Assembly: GCF_964204865.1 (NCBI RefSeq) | Contig: NC_135258.1 | Location: forward strand, 2,719,001 to 2,783,000 | Source: Styela clava | Taxonomy: Eukaryota; Chordata; Ascidiacea; Stolidobranchia; Styelidae | Direction of reading: 5' to 3' | Length of the DNA: 64,000 bases | Shown here: positions 33,832-44,077 of the stretch, piece by piece | How the letters are laid out: every line of letters starts with the position of its first letter | How positions within the stretch are numbered: position 1 is the first letter of the stretch | The notes under the pieces: generated by a model | Databases searched by the model: none | The model's input: only the letters and a program-made list of their open reading frames with translations | Told to the model about the DNA's origin: nothing | Program-made: the position numbers and the translations under genes

Positions 33832-34441
33832 TGTTTTCATCTCATGGTTTTTATTAGTTCAAACGATTTCATTTTCAATTCTTCTTCATATACATTCACA
33901 TATTCCTAATAAACATCACTTTTAGTTTTTTCAAATAATGATGCTAAAATAATTTTACTCATTCATTTCAAATGGGTGTAGATTTTGTCAAATAATGCTG
34001 CCAAAAAGCTAGATTTTGTAATTTTCATGTTGAGCGGTGTACGAATTTCATTTGTAAACTATGCAGTGCTCAAAATGAGATCAGTGATTCTAATGTCATA
34101 CATTTTTTATATATATTTAGTTTACTATGCAATAATTTTTAATCAGCGGTGTTTTCTTCTGCTTCATATCCTTCGATAAGTTCGCACAAGTTTGATTACA
34201 AATTAACTGTCTTTAACGAGTTTATTGCTTGGTGAAATCTTGGCGAGGCGAGCTAGGCTGTCACCTAGAGGTAAGATTGGGCCAGCCTGACCCAGGCCCG
34301 TGGGTACTAAACCAGACCCAAGCCCGACTAATTAACTGGATTTGCAGGCCCGAGCCCAAAGCAAACATAGTTTTAGTATATATTTTTCATAAATATATAT
34401 TTAATGAAAAAAAGTTAGCGATAGAGAAGCCCAAACGTTAG
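33832..34441. other. 3' flank of K2, no further gene
   Basis: AATAAACAT near 33908 could be the K2 polyadenylation signal. The first bases after the stop (GTAATGTTTTCAT) are shared with the K4 3' region. The remaining ORFs look like chance. Confidence 0.45.
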
Positions 34442-34442
34442 G

Positions 34443-34766
34443 CGCCGCGGTGTGGCTCATTGTGCTGAGCGTTTGGGATACGCTCGCCACCGCATCTCTA
34501 ATTACTCTGCGTGGGATCGCAGGTTCGAATCCCATGCAGGGATGATTATGTGCGAGAGGATTGCTGGAATCCTCGCCGCCGTAGGGTGGCGTAACCGCTG
34601 GTCGGTTACAGCTTCCTCCACCATCAAGTCCATGCTTCGGAAAACAAGTAACTAACTAATCCCATACCCGACATGGAATGGTAACTGGACTAGAGGCCGT
34701 GGTTCGCCATATGGTTAAGCTGTCTCATTGGCTTTCCTCTCCCCCCGGGATGAATATGTAAATCGT
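34443..34766 (+). mobile_element. tRNA-derived SINE, full length
   Basis: Sense copy with a tRNA-like head (box B GGTTCGAATCC at 34522-34532), the middle GTAACCGCTGGTCGGTTAC, and the tail CCATACCCGACATGGAATGG...GGGATGAATATGTAAATC. It is somewhat diverged from the 43.7-kb copy. The 67-codon ORF inside is not a gene. Confidence 0.85.
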
Positions 34767-34769
34767 AAC

Positions 34770-35170
34770 GTAATGATTGACATTTCCGATTCTAATTTCG
34801 GGCTTCAGATCTTTGCTCTACTGTCACCATCAGGGTGGTTGTTGTAGTGTGCATTCCAGGTTAGGGCATAATTTTATTCCGGTCTTCCTTATTTCGGGGA
34901 CTGTCTGTGTTAGCCAAGTGAATAGCCCCCAGCCCAAAAGTTTCAGTCATAACACAACTTGTTGTTTCGATGCAATGCTGTTTACCAGGGCGTCTGGTTG
35001 GGTATGGGATTAGTAGCCGACCAGCGGTTACGTGAACCATCCTGTGGCGGCAAGCTTCTGATAATTATCCCCATGTGGGTATGGAACCTGCGAACCCACC
35101 CAGGGTAATCAAAGGCAAGCGTATTCTTAATGCTTAGCACAATGCGACACACCGTCGAGCCCCATGTACT
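34770..35170. repeat. MITE-like repeat scrap and partial antisense SINE
   Basis: 34840-34970 shares CCAGGTTAGGGCATAATTTT and the GACTGTCTGTGTTAGCCAAGTG stretch with copies at about 39300-39410 and 42740-42860. 34995-35161 is a partial antisense SINE (GTATGGGATTAG, GACCAGCGGTTACGTGAACC, decayed tRNA head). Confidence 0.65.
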
Positions 35171-35779
35171 TATTATGAGTAACATTTGGGACCAAGAGCG
35201 GAACCGTACGAGGGCAATTGCAGTTTTAAGTATTTCGTGGCGGCAAAACCATGTCAGGATTTCCAAACCATGGCCACACCCAGAGGACTGACTTTTTAGC
35301 TGCCACAAACCAATGGCGAGATGCCAGCTGTAATGGCAAGGCTACCACCCCTGATAGTAACAAATATTGAGGAAGTTGGAACATTTTCCTTATGAATAAA
35401 GTTTTGATGGATTTGTGGTTGGGTTCGAGTAATTTAAATTCTGCATGATAAACTGAAGTCTGGTACATAACTTAGTGAATATAACGGTAAAGCGCCATAA
35501 CCCATGGCGAGAGACGCGGCGGTTCGTTCATGTCAGGAGCTGCCATGAAGTGGTGTAAGGACTGCGACTCTATGAGAGTGGCAATTTTTTTTGTTTCTGA
35601 TAGGTAGTATCACAAGCCAAAAAACATCAAGTCATCTAATTGCTCACGAATGGCAAAATAATGATGAAAAGTAGGTTGGCATTTCAATTTTGTATGACTC
35701 TGAAAACGTGACCTATTAGGTCTTGACAATTGCTGAGCCTATTTGCGGGTTGCCTTTGAATACTACATTTTTATACTTA
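35171..35779. other. Non-coding stretch
   Basis: No supported gene. The open frame at 35226-35468 has no recognisable domain. Confidence 0.4.
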
Positions 35780-36662
35780 GCAGAGTCAGCAAGGGCTCTG
35801 GCAAGCAAACCCTACAGTGTAGGTTTTTGTCCAATATTTACGAAAAAAGATCCTGCACTAAATAAAACCTAATCGTCGACTCTTCTGCAGAGACCAAAAA
35901 GGGGGTGAAATATTTTTAAAAGTTGTAATAAATAAGTTTATCATAATTGCAAGTTTATTTCAACATCATCAAAACACCAACTCACAAAAAAATGAAGTGG
36001 CACATGTTTAAACACAAAAATTTGCTCTGAAAAAAGAAATTAATCATATAAACTTTAGTTTGAATTATAAGAAAGGGATAAAGCTGCACATATGAACAGA
36101 ATAACAGTGGAAATTAGGTCTAGTCTACACCTTGGTATCATTGGCCTCAATTAGCCTCGAAGTAGCAATAGCATTTCCTTGTTATTGATCTTTTCACAGA
36201 TTCCCAATGTTGGAGGGTACCAAAGGTGACTAGCCAGGAATATTAAACAAAAAAACGTATAACCACTAAAACAGTGCTGATTAAAAATATTGCATACTAC
36301 GACAACCGAGAATCAAACATTTTCAATACAGTAAACTTTTGAAACAGTGGTCGACTTGTTAATGTGAATACAGTATAAAAAAAAGTTAATCAAAGTTTAA
36401 AATATTTCATATTATAATAAATTGATATGAATTACGTAAATCAAAGACAAAAAAATAAATAAATAAAAATGAACATTTTAGATAATTGTCAAAGGTTTCA
36501 CCATTATAACATGCCTTGCTACACATCTATGCTCTCATTTTTAGCTCTGCTTAGTTTATCCATTGATCTTGTGCTCATGGAAATGACAATGTCTCAAAAT
36601 GCACCAATATATGTTAATTTGAAAATTTGGTTTCTCCTCTGAGAATGTCAGATTTTCAATAA
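35780..36662. repeat. Duplicated non-coding block, copy 2 (partner 3200-4330)
   Basis: Counterpart of the block at 3200-4330, in the same orientation and order, followed in both places by the same antisense SINE and the same Kelch pseudogene end. The junction into the SINE is alike (GTCAGATTTTCAATAAG here, GTCAGGTTTTCAATTAG there). Confidence 0.7.
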
Positions 36663-36916
36663 GAATCCCGAGGGAGAGTAAAGTCGATGAGACGGCTTAA
36701 TCATATGGCGAACCACGGCCTCTAGTCTGGTTACCAGTTCATGTCGGGTATGGGATTGGTTAGTTATTTGTTTTCGTAAGCATGGACTTGATGGTTGAGG
36801 AAGCCGTAACCGACCAGAGTCAAGGAGTTGAGCGATTGATCCTCTTGCACATAACTAGTTCTGCATGGGATGTGAACGTACTGCAGTGGCGAGCGTATTC
36901 CTAACGCTTAGCACGA
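36663..36916 (-). mobile_element. tRNA-derived SINE, antisense, orthologous to the K1 SINE
   Basis: Antisense copy with tail (GGGAGAGTAAAGTCGATGAGACGGC) and tRNA head ending CCTAACGCTTAGCACGA. It adjoins K3 at the same relative position as the SINE beside K1. Its antisense bases supply the last few codons and stop (36901) of the K3 frame. Confidence 0.82.
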
Positions 36917-37810
36917 ATGTGAATTTTTACTGAGCCCCTGATGGATAAATTTATTTCTTCTGGTATTTCAACTAGCTCCCATTTATCCTTTGCAATGTTG
37001 TATTTCTCTAAGCTATTACAATATCCACATCCTCCAACTGCATAAATGAAACCCTGAATTGCAAAAGCATTAAATGAACATCGGCTGGTAAGCATTGGAT
37101 TTCGAGATTGCCAGTGTTTACTTATTGAATCAAATCGCTGAACTGCTTTGATAGTGTCGAAGCCATCAACAAGTCCACCAAGAATAAAAATGTATTCACC
37201 AACTGGAACAACTGCAGTATAAGAATTTGCAACAGGCATATGGCTGACTGGTTTCCAAACCTCAGCTGCAGGATCAAATTGATCAACTTTATTCAAAAAC
37301 TCACCTGATGATTCTCCACCAAAACAGTAAATCTTATTTTGAAAAACTGTTAATCCTGGCCCATCCAAAGGCTGTGATATATTGTTTAGTCTTGTCCATA
37401 TGTTTAAATTGGGATCATACATTTCAGCAGCATCTGCCTCGGTAGGATAAGCACCCCCAATAACATAAATATAATTTAGTAAAGTAACAGCTGGAGGATA
37501 CGGCCCATGTTCTTCAAGCATATCAGTCATTTTTTCCCAGGTGGCTTCATTATCCAGATATTTGAGCCTGTGAACAGGTTTGTCTTCCAACAGAACATAA
37601 ATGAAATCATCAACAGTGACAGCAGTGAAAAATTCATTCTTTATTTCCTCATTCATCCCTTGCATTTGAACCCATGAGTTGTTTTTAGGATTATAACAAT
37701 GAAGGTAGCCAGATTTTTTATCGAAGACAGCAATGCCTTCTATGCTGGTACGTTCAGACACACTCGATGGTGCAATATTCATGGATTCCATCACACACAT
37801 GCTGAATTTT
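36901..37810 (-). pseudogene. BTB-Kelch copy K3, 5'-truncated (Kelch domain only)
   Basis: A 299-codon open frame covering only the Kelch propeller and the few residues before it (SMNIAPSSVSERTS). All blades are present and unbroken: DDFIYVLLEDKPV, NYIYVIGGAYPTEAD, NKIYCFGGESSG, EYIFILGGLVDG and GFIYAVGGCGYC. Similarity to K2, K4 and K5 stops at about 37810, where the BACK domain should precede; no BTB or BACK sequence follows within several hundred bases. The natural C-terminus is replaced by SINE-derived codons. A Kelch-only protein is possible if transcribed, but 5' truncation favours a pseudogene. Closest relative is K1. Confidence 0.8.
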
Positions 37811-38013
37811 ATCAGTCAAAGACCTAAGTTAGGATTGCTATTATCCTGAGTCATTATAAAATAGAAAAATAAGGATGAGGTATAGGAGGCAACTCTTGTG
37901 TTGAACTTATTATCAGCAAAACATCTGAATAAAATATATAAATATGGTCCTATACCACAAAGGAATCAAATAATCTTTTATCTGAGTTTGACAAAAAATG
38001 TCTCCTGCCAATA
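37811..38013. other. Non-coding, BTB/BACK absent
   Basis: No BTB or BACK coding sequence lies upstream of K3 on the minus strand here. Nothing else is recognised. Confidence 0.5.
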
Positions 38014-38164
38014 TACAGGGTGTCCATACATTCCCTTGACAGTTTCAATTTTGTTATGAAGTCAGTTTTCATGCAATATATCTTAACCAGATGTTGTTGT
38101 TTTTAAATCAGTAATTGTTTTAGTATTTTTACTTCATTTAATACATTTTTATGGACACTCTATA
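38014..38164. mobile_element. Mariner-like MITE
   Basis: About 150 bp between TA dinucleotides. The left end CAGGGTGTCCATACA is an inverted match of the right end TTTTTATGGACACTCTA. TA flanks and CAGGGTGTCC-type ends are typical of short mariner/Tc1 derivatives. No coding. Confidence 0.65.
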
Positions 38165-38519
38165 TAACAGAACCCTTGCCGACTCCACTACAGGTCATTA
38201 CTGAATATAAAATTGTACTTTGCTAAGAATAAAAGACCCGCAAATGGACTCAGCAAACGTCAAGTACAATAATAGATCACAATTTCTGTTTCAACAAAAC
38301 TGGATTGATAAACTAACAGTGGCAACGCAACAGCAACCTACGTTTTCAACATTATTTTTGTGGGCAATTCACAGATAATCCACTGGCTCACTATACTATC
38401 GATCATTACAAACAAAACAATTGCCACGCCCTACCTTCACATGCCACGACCTACTTTTACAAAAAATTTGGGCTGGTTCTGCTCTTGGTCCCAAATCTTA
38501 CTCATTGAATCCTATAATA

Positions 38520-38705
38520 AATACATAGGGCTCGGCGATGTAGCACATCATGCTAAGCATTAGGAATATGCTCGCCACTTCACCTTCGATTACCCTGGAT
38601 GGGTTTGCAGGTTCCAATTCCACACAGGAATAATTAGGTGCCAACCGCTGATATGCTACAGCTTCCCCCACCATCAAATCCATTCACCTAAAAACAAATG
38701 ACTGG
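38520..38705 (+). mobile_element. tRNA-derived SINE, partial, diverged
   Basis: Sense copy of the head and middle (TGCTAAGCATTAGGAATATGCTCGCC, diverged box B GGTTCCAATTCC, AACCGCTGATATGCTACAGCTTCC). The tail is missing. Confidence 0.75.
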
Positions 38706-39214
38706 CAATCGGCCCTGGTGAACAACATTGCATCGAAATAATATACAGAAATTCCTTGGTTCTAAGGTAAATTATTGCCTTACAGCACAATCCCAAGGCT
38801 GTTTTCGCATTACCAACATTTGCGATGTGGTAATTCTGTATTCATAAATTTTATAGGTTGCCACTCAAATCTCTTGCTTTGATTTTATTGTTCTCTTCTC
38901 ACTAATAAAAAAACGATCTTAATGACTAACTGTTGACCTTTATCGGAACCTCAGCGAATAATCACCTTTTCTACTGTACAATTTCTTGATCACAAATTTA
39001 TTTCTTATGTTGTATAATTCGAAAGAATATCACCAACTCAATTAGTAAGCATCAAGGCAGTATTCTGGAACAAAGAAAACAAAAATTGGGATTTTTGCTT
39101 TAGTAAATAACATATTATAGAATTTGTTGAAAACTTAAAATATAAAAAAACTATTTCAAATTTTGTTGGGTCGTTTTATTACGACTTGATTCATAATTAG
39201 CACTCTGTCACTGA

Positions 39215-39430
39215 TATGCGCTCCAGAAGTGTGTGTACCAATATGGAGGTAACTAATTTTGTTGCCTATTTTACATCAAGTTGTGTAGAGGGACTGAAAA
39301 CCTATGGAAAGGGGGTATGGTATATTCACTTGGCTAACAGACAGTCCCCGAACTCATAATAGAACTAAAAAAGGAAAATCTGAATAAAATTATGCCCTAA
39401 CCTGGTACACACACGAAGAGAGTGCCGAAT
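39215..39430. repeat. MITE-like repeat (same family as 43134-43314)
   Basis: CGCTCCAGAAGTGTGTGTACC at the left matches the arm at 43134. The right part (TTATGCCCTAACCTGGTACACACA) is the inverted form of blocks at 34.85, 42.75 and 43.2 kb. Non-coding. Confidence 0.55.
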
Positions 39431-39584
39431 ATAGAACTTTCCTGCTCAGAATGCCAAAACCAATAGGTTACACTCAAAATGAGCAATCACTGGCACAATG
39501 TTGGGCTTATTTGTAACAATAGAATGCTATTATGAATTCTTCTTTCTGGTGTAGATTTCTATAAAACCGACATAAATTGTAGGT

Positions 39585-39736
39585 CAAGTCCATGCATCTG
39601 AAACAAATAACTGGCCAACTAATCCCATACCCGACATGAACTTGTAACTGGTTGAGAGGCCATGGTTTGCCATATGATTAGGCCATCTAATCGCCTTTCC
39701 TCTCCCTATGATAAATATGTAAATCCTATCCTAGGT
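39585..39736 (+). mobile_element. tRNA-derived SINE, 3' tail fragment
   Basis: AAGTCCATGCATCTGAAAC, CCATACCCGACATGAA, GGTTTGCCATATGATTAGG and GATAAATATGTAAATCCTATCC: the last 150 bases of the SINE family in sense orientation. The tRNA head is absent. Confidence 0.8.
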
Positions 39737-40736
39737 TTGGATGGAGCAAAAGTGGACCAGTGTTAAAAAAAGTTACCAAAACAATTGGTAACATTGGTCA
39801 GCTTATCGGAGGATATAAAGCAGAATACACTTGTTCAATAGAAAACACTACTGATTAAAAAGTATTGCACAGTAAACTAAATTAATAAAAAAACTTGAAA
39901 AAAGTGTGACATAAAAATCATGAAAACACAATCAAAATTATAATTTTATAGCTAGAAATATTGCGTTAAAGTTAAATTACAGTGATAGAAATTCTGCTTT
40001 CACAAAGATAAATTCATACTTGGGCCTAGTCCACTGTTGTATGACTTTCTAGCCCAGTAATTGTCCATGGGAATGTGCAGAAATATTAGTCACACCCCTG
40101 TGATTAACCATGGCACTAGACTACGAAAATTCAGTTGAATTCAGATTATCTACGACAATACAGTAGAATAGAAAAAGACTGATTAGGACATATCAATTAC
40201 AGTGATAAGTTGGATAAAAAGGTTGCAAAAAATATTTATTTAAAGGAAAAATTCGAATAGATGATAAATGTCTAAATAAGGTAAATTAAACCCTTCAGGA
40301 ACAGACATAGTCAATCATACTTCCAACTAAAACGATATAAAAGCAAGACTTTTCTTTCATTTGAGCACTGCACAGTTTACAAATGAAATTTAACATGAAA
40401 GTTACAAAATCTGGCTCTTTAACGACATTATTTGACCGTGTATGTAAAACTCGCCGCAAGCAATCTTGCCGCATATGGTTAGGGTATGCACTTAAATAAC
40501 GAATCTTTTTTAAATAAAAGGGTACTTCAAAAACCAAACAGTTTTTATCACAAATACTTGTTTTACAGCAAAATGCTCTTGCGACGAATTTTCCTGGAAC
40601 CTTATTAGACTATATCTCCATCCAGTTGAATGAATCAGCAAAAGTATATCAGATGTATTTTTAGCATCATCATTTCAAAAGTAATATTTATTAAGAATGT
40701 ATATAAAGAAACTCGAAATGGTAAGAGTATTTGAAA
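39737..40736. other. Non-coding stretch
   Basis: No supported gene. Short AT-rich phrases (ACAGTGCTGATTAAAAA, AAACAGTGGTC-like) recur in the 3' regions of several Kelch copies (3730-3850, 36270-36380, 42940, 43400), so these flanks look duplicated with the genes. Confidence 0.45.
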
Positions 40737-42518
40737 TTAGAATAAGATTAAAAAATAAAATTGTTTCTTCTGATAATCTATATTTCTTATGTCACTAAAT
40801 ACCCAACATTTTGTGAAACAATTTATAAAATTGGATAATATTATTGTATTGAAAGTTAATAAATCCTTGAATAATAGTGTAAACCATGAAATAAAAACAT
40901 TACTTTTTTTTATTTTGATTTTTACAGAATCCATAATTTGCAATTCCATTACTTCCCGTATCTCAATCACCTCCCATTTATCCTTTGCAATGTTGTATTT
41001 CTCTAAGCTATCACAATAATTACATCCAACTGCATAAATTAAACCCTGAATTGCAAAAGCATTAAATGAACATCGGCTGGTGAGCATTGGATTTCGAGAT
41101 TGCCAGCGATTGCTTATTGGATCGAAACGCCAAACTGTGTTGGTGGAATCGGAGTCACCGACATATCCCCCAAGAATATAAATGCTTTCACCAACTGTAA
41201 CAACTGCAGCATCTGACTTTGCATTAGGCATATGACCAACTATTTTCCAAACATTAGCTTCAGGATCAAACTGATCGACTATATTTAGTAGCTGTCCAGA
41301 GGAGTGGCCACCAAAACAATAAATCTTATTTTGAAAAACTGTTAATCCTGGTCCATCCAAGGGTTGTGGCGTATTGTTTAGTCTTGTCCATATGTTTGAA
41401 TTGGCATCATACTTCTCAACAGCATCAATACCATTATATAAATATACATCAGAACTCCCGATAACATAAATGTTGTTATTCAAAACAACAGCTGGTGGAT
41501 AACTTCCATGATCTTCAAGCATATCGGCCATTTTCTCCCAGGTGGCATCCTCATCAAGATAATTGAGGCTGTAAAAAGCCTTGTTTTCTATCAAAACATA
41601 AATAAAGTCATCAACAGTAACAGCAGTGAAATATTCATTCTTCATGTCTTTGTTCATCTCTTGCATTTCCTTCCATGAGTTGTTTTCAGGATTATAACAA
41701 TGCAAGTAGCCAGAATTTGCATTAAAAACGACAATGCCTTCTTTGCTTGCACTTTCGGCAACACTTGATGGCGTAATATTCATGGAGTTCATTACAGACA
41801 TGCTGAATTTGAACTGACGATCAGCATTTTTTCTGACAATGTCTTCATTCGCGATGACATGTCTCCGATACCCAAGAGTCAGTTTGGATAAATCAACCAA
41901 TCCCATTATATCGTCTGCAAACTTTGTACGACTTTTGGAATCAAATCTAATCCAGTTGAATACGGCACTAAGTTTCACATCTTCTGAAACTTCCAATTTT
42001 TTTGATTTTATCATGTCTACAAATTCCGTTTTACCAAGAAAACCAAAATCATCAACCTTTAAGTTTTCTTCAAATTTATCCAAAATGAATTTATTGCATA
42101 TTTTCTCAAGATTTGTCAGACTGAACATTTTGGAAACTTTTCTGATTTCAAATACTGATTCTGGACTCAGATTTGTTTCAAGAAATTGCAATAATGTGGC
42201 AACATGCAATAAATCACCAAGTTTTTCAAATTGAGCCGCAATTTCACAGCTGTACATGTAATCAACACATTTTTTAACACAAAATGCATCAACTTCTTTC
42301 ATTTCACATATTCCTGATTAATTTTCCTTCGTGTCATGCGCAAACATCTTATCAAAATAATCCGAGTTCGCAGACAACACATTCTAATGAGCCAGGATTT
42401 CATCAGATCCAACCTTGAATAGAACATCACAACGATCTTTATCTTTTCTCAATCTGTCGAGTCGCTGGAAAACCTTCCATATGCGATTGGTTTTATCACA
42501 TTTAATCTCAAGCTTCAT
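40737..42518 (-). pseudogene. BTB-Kelch pseudogene K4 (two nonsense mutations)
   Basis: Full-length intronless copy on the minus strand; start ATG at 42518 (MKLEIKCDK). Codon AAG of HKN has become TAG (42386-42384), and codon CAA of KQS has become TAA (42320-42318); both lie in the BTB domain. About 11 codons between LLQ and FLETN are deleted relative to K2 and K5. From 42302 the frame is open through BACK and all Kelch blades. An extra base in the A-run at the end removes the normal stop, adding about 45 residues from the 3' UTR. A shortened BTB-less protein could start at 42302, but the damage pattern says pseudogene. Confidence 0.88.
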
Positions 42519-42734
42519 TTTAGATTTGTCCACTACAAAGAGAAAAATAAAATATATTGACGGAATATAGTAAATGATGCTGAATGCTATATACATATTA
42601 ATAGATATTACATAACTGTGAAAGTTAGGTCTAGTCTGCTTTGGTATCATCTTAAACTCAGAAATATTTGAGCCTGCGTACCAACGGCATTTCACCAGTT
42701 ACTAAACTGACTAGTAATGTTTCATTGTTGAATA

Positions 42735-42910
42735 ACAGGTACTCCCATAGTGTGTGTACCAGGTTAGGGTTAAGCCATAATTTTACTCCAATTTTCCTTA
42801 TTTTGGTTATATTACGAGTTTGGGTACTGTCTTTGTTATTCAAGTGAATGTACTGCCCATAGGTTTATGTCCCTTTACACAACTTAGATGTAAAATAGGT
42901 GAACAACCTA
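42735..42910. repeat. MITE-like repeat scrap
   Basis: CTCCCATAGTGTGTGTACCAGG, AGCCATAATTTTACTCC and a TTATTCAAGTGAATGTACTG stretch match copies at 34.8 and 39.3 kb. Non-coding. Confidence 0.5.
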
Positions 42911-43133
42911 AACTACCTAAAAATTTAAACCTATAAAACAGTGCTGATAAAAACAAGAATTGAGGCAAAACTAAATTAAATATAGATTCGTAATATTTGC
43001 ATTCGAACCATTAAAACACAGCAGCAAATGAAAAATCATAATTTTACTAGCTATATTGCAGATAAAGATGAATTACAATGAAAATTCAGTCTAAGTTACT
43101 TTGGTACTATTTGAGCACCTATAAATTATCAGC

Positions 43134-43314
43134 GCTCCCGAAGTATGTGAACCAAGCTGGTGGACATCTGAGCGTAGTACCGGGTTTGAGTTAGGTCATA
43201 ATTTTATTCCAATTGACTCCCGTAGTATTTGTACCTGAAATTATGGCCTAACCCTAACCTGGTACACATACTACGTTCCGGTGTCCGCCATCTTGGTTCA
43301 CATACTTTGGGAGC
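43134..43314. mobile_element. Short hairpin-type MITE
   Basis: About 180 bp with arms of some 35 bases: GCTCCCGAAGTATGTGAACC at the left and GGTTCACATACTTTGGGAGC at the right. A second, inner pair (GTAGTACCGGGTTTGAG and CTAACCTGGTACACATACTAC) is also inverted. The whole segment could fold into one long hairpin. Related scraps lie at 34.85, 39.2 and 42.75 kb. Confidence 0.75.
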
Positions 43315-43738
43315 TCCAACTTATTGAGGGTGTGATAACAGCAATATTACTTAACTTCGTAATAGATTTACTCCAGTGACCACCAGAGGTGGTTTTGACA
43401 ACCTCTAAAACAGTGGTCACCCTATCAAAGTGAATACAGTAGAATAAATAGATTGGTGAATTAGCACATCAGTAAATTAAACTTTTGAAGGACAAAGGAT
43501 TCATAATAAAAATGCAACTGGAATCGCCAGACAACTTAGCTCTCAATTTGAGCTCTGCACAAGTGTATCTGAATCATGCGCCAAAATAGAAGAAAATAAA
43601 AGGTAATTAAAAGTAAAACTGTTACGATCTGTTTACTCAACTACTTTATGGCTGTTATGAATAATAATGACACTATAAGATAATTCAAATAATGATTATT
43701 TATTATATGTCAGTACTTTGTACAATGGCTCATTAAAT

Positions 43739-44049
43739 GGCGCGGCGGTGTGGCTCAACGGGCTAAGCGTTAGAAATACGCTCGCCACCGCATCTCTAAT
43801 TACTCTGCGTGGGTACGCAGGTTCGAATCCCATGCAGGGATGGTTATGTGCGAGAGGATTGCTGGACTCCTCGCCGTCGTTGGGTGGTTACGGCTTCCTC
43901 CACCACCAAGTCCATGCTCCCGAAAACAAACAATATAACTAATCCCATACCCGACTTGGAATGGTAACCGAACGAGAGGCCGTGGTTTGCTACATGGATA
44001 AGCCGTCTTATCAGCTTTCCTCTCCCCGGGATAAGTATGTAAATCCTAA
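43739..44049 (+). mobile_element. tRNA-derived SINE, reference full-length copy
   Basis: Best sense copy of the family. The head has an RNA polymerase III box A (TGGCTCAACGG, 43751-43761) and a perfect box B (GGTTCGAATCC, 43820-43830), spaced as in tRNA genes. The middle lacks the GACCAGCGGTTACGTGAACC segment found in the 20-kb and 45.7-kb copies. The tail contains a self-complementary AAGCCGTCTTATCAGCTTT and ends GGGATAAGTATGTAAATCC. It lies just downstream of K5. Confidence 0.9.
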
Positions 44050-44077
44050 ATGAGAGTTCATGCTAGAGATGAATATC

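Noticed and set aside
41839-42234. Plus-strand ORF of 131 codons opposite K4, and similar ones opposite K2 and K5
   Set aside because: They recur only because the Kelch copies are paralogous; they are antisense shadows of the BACK domain.
43751-43830. True tRNA gene
   Set aside because: Boxes A and B are present, but no acceptor stem or anticodon arm pairs properly, and the same sequence occurs in several dispersed copies with a SINE tail.
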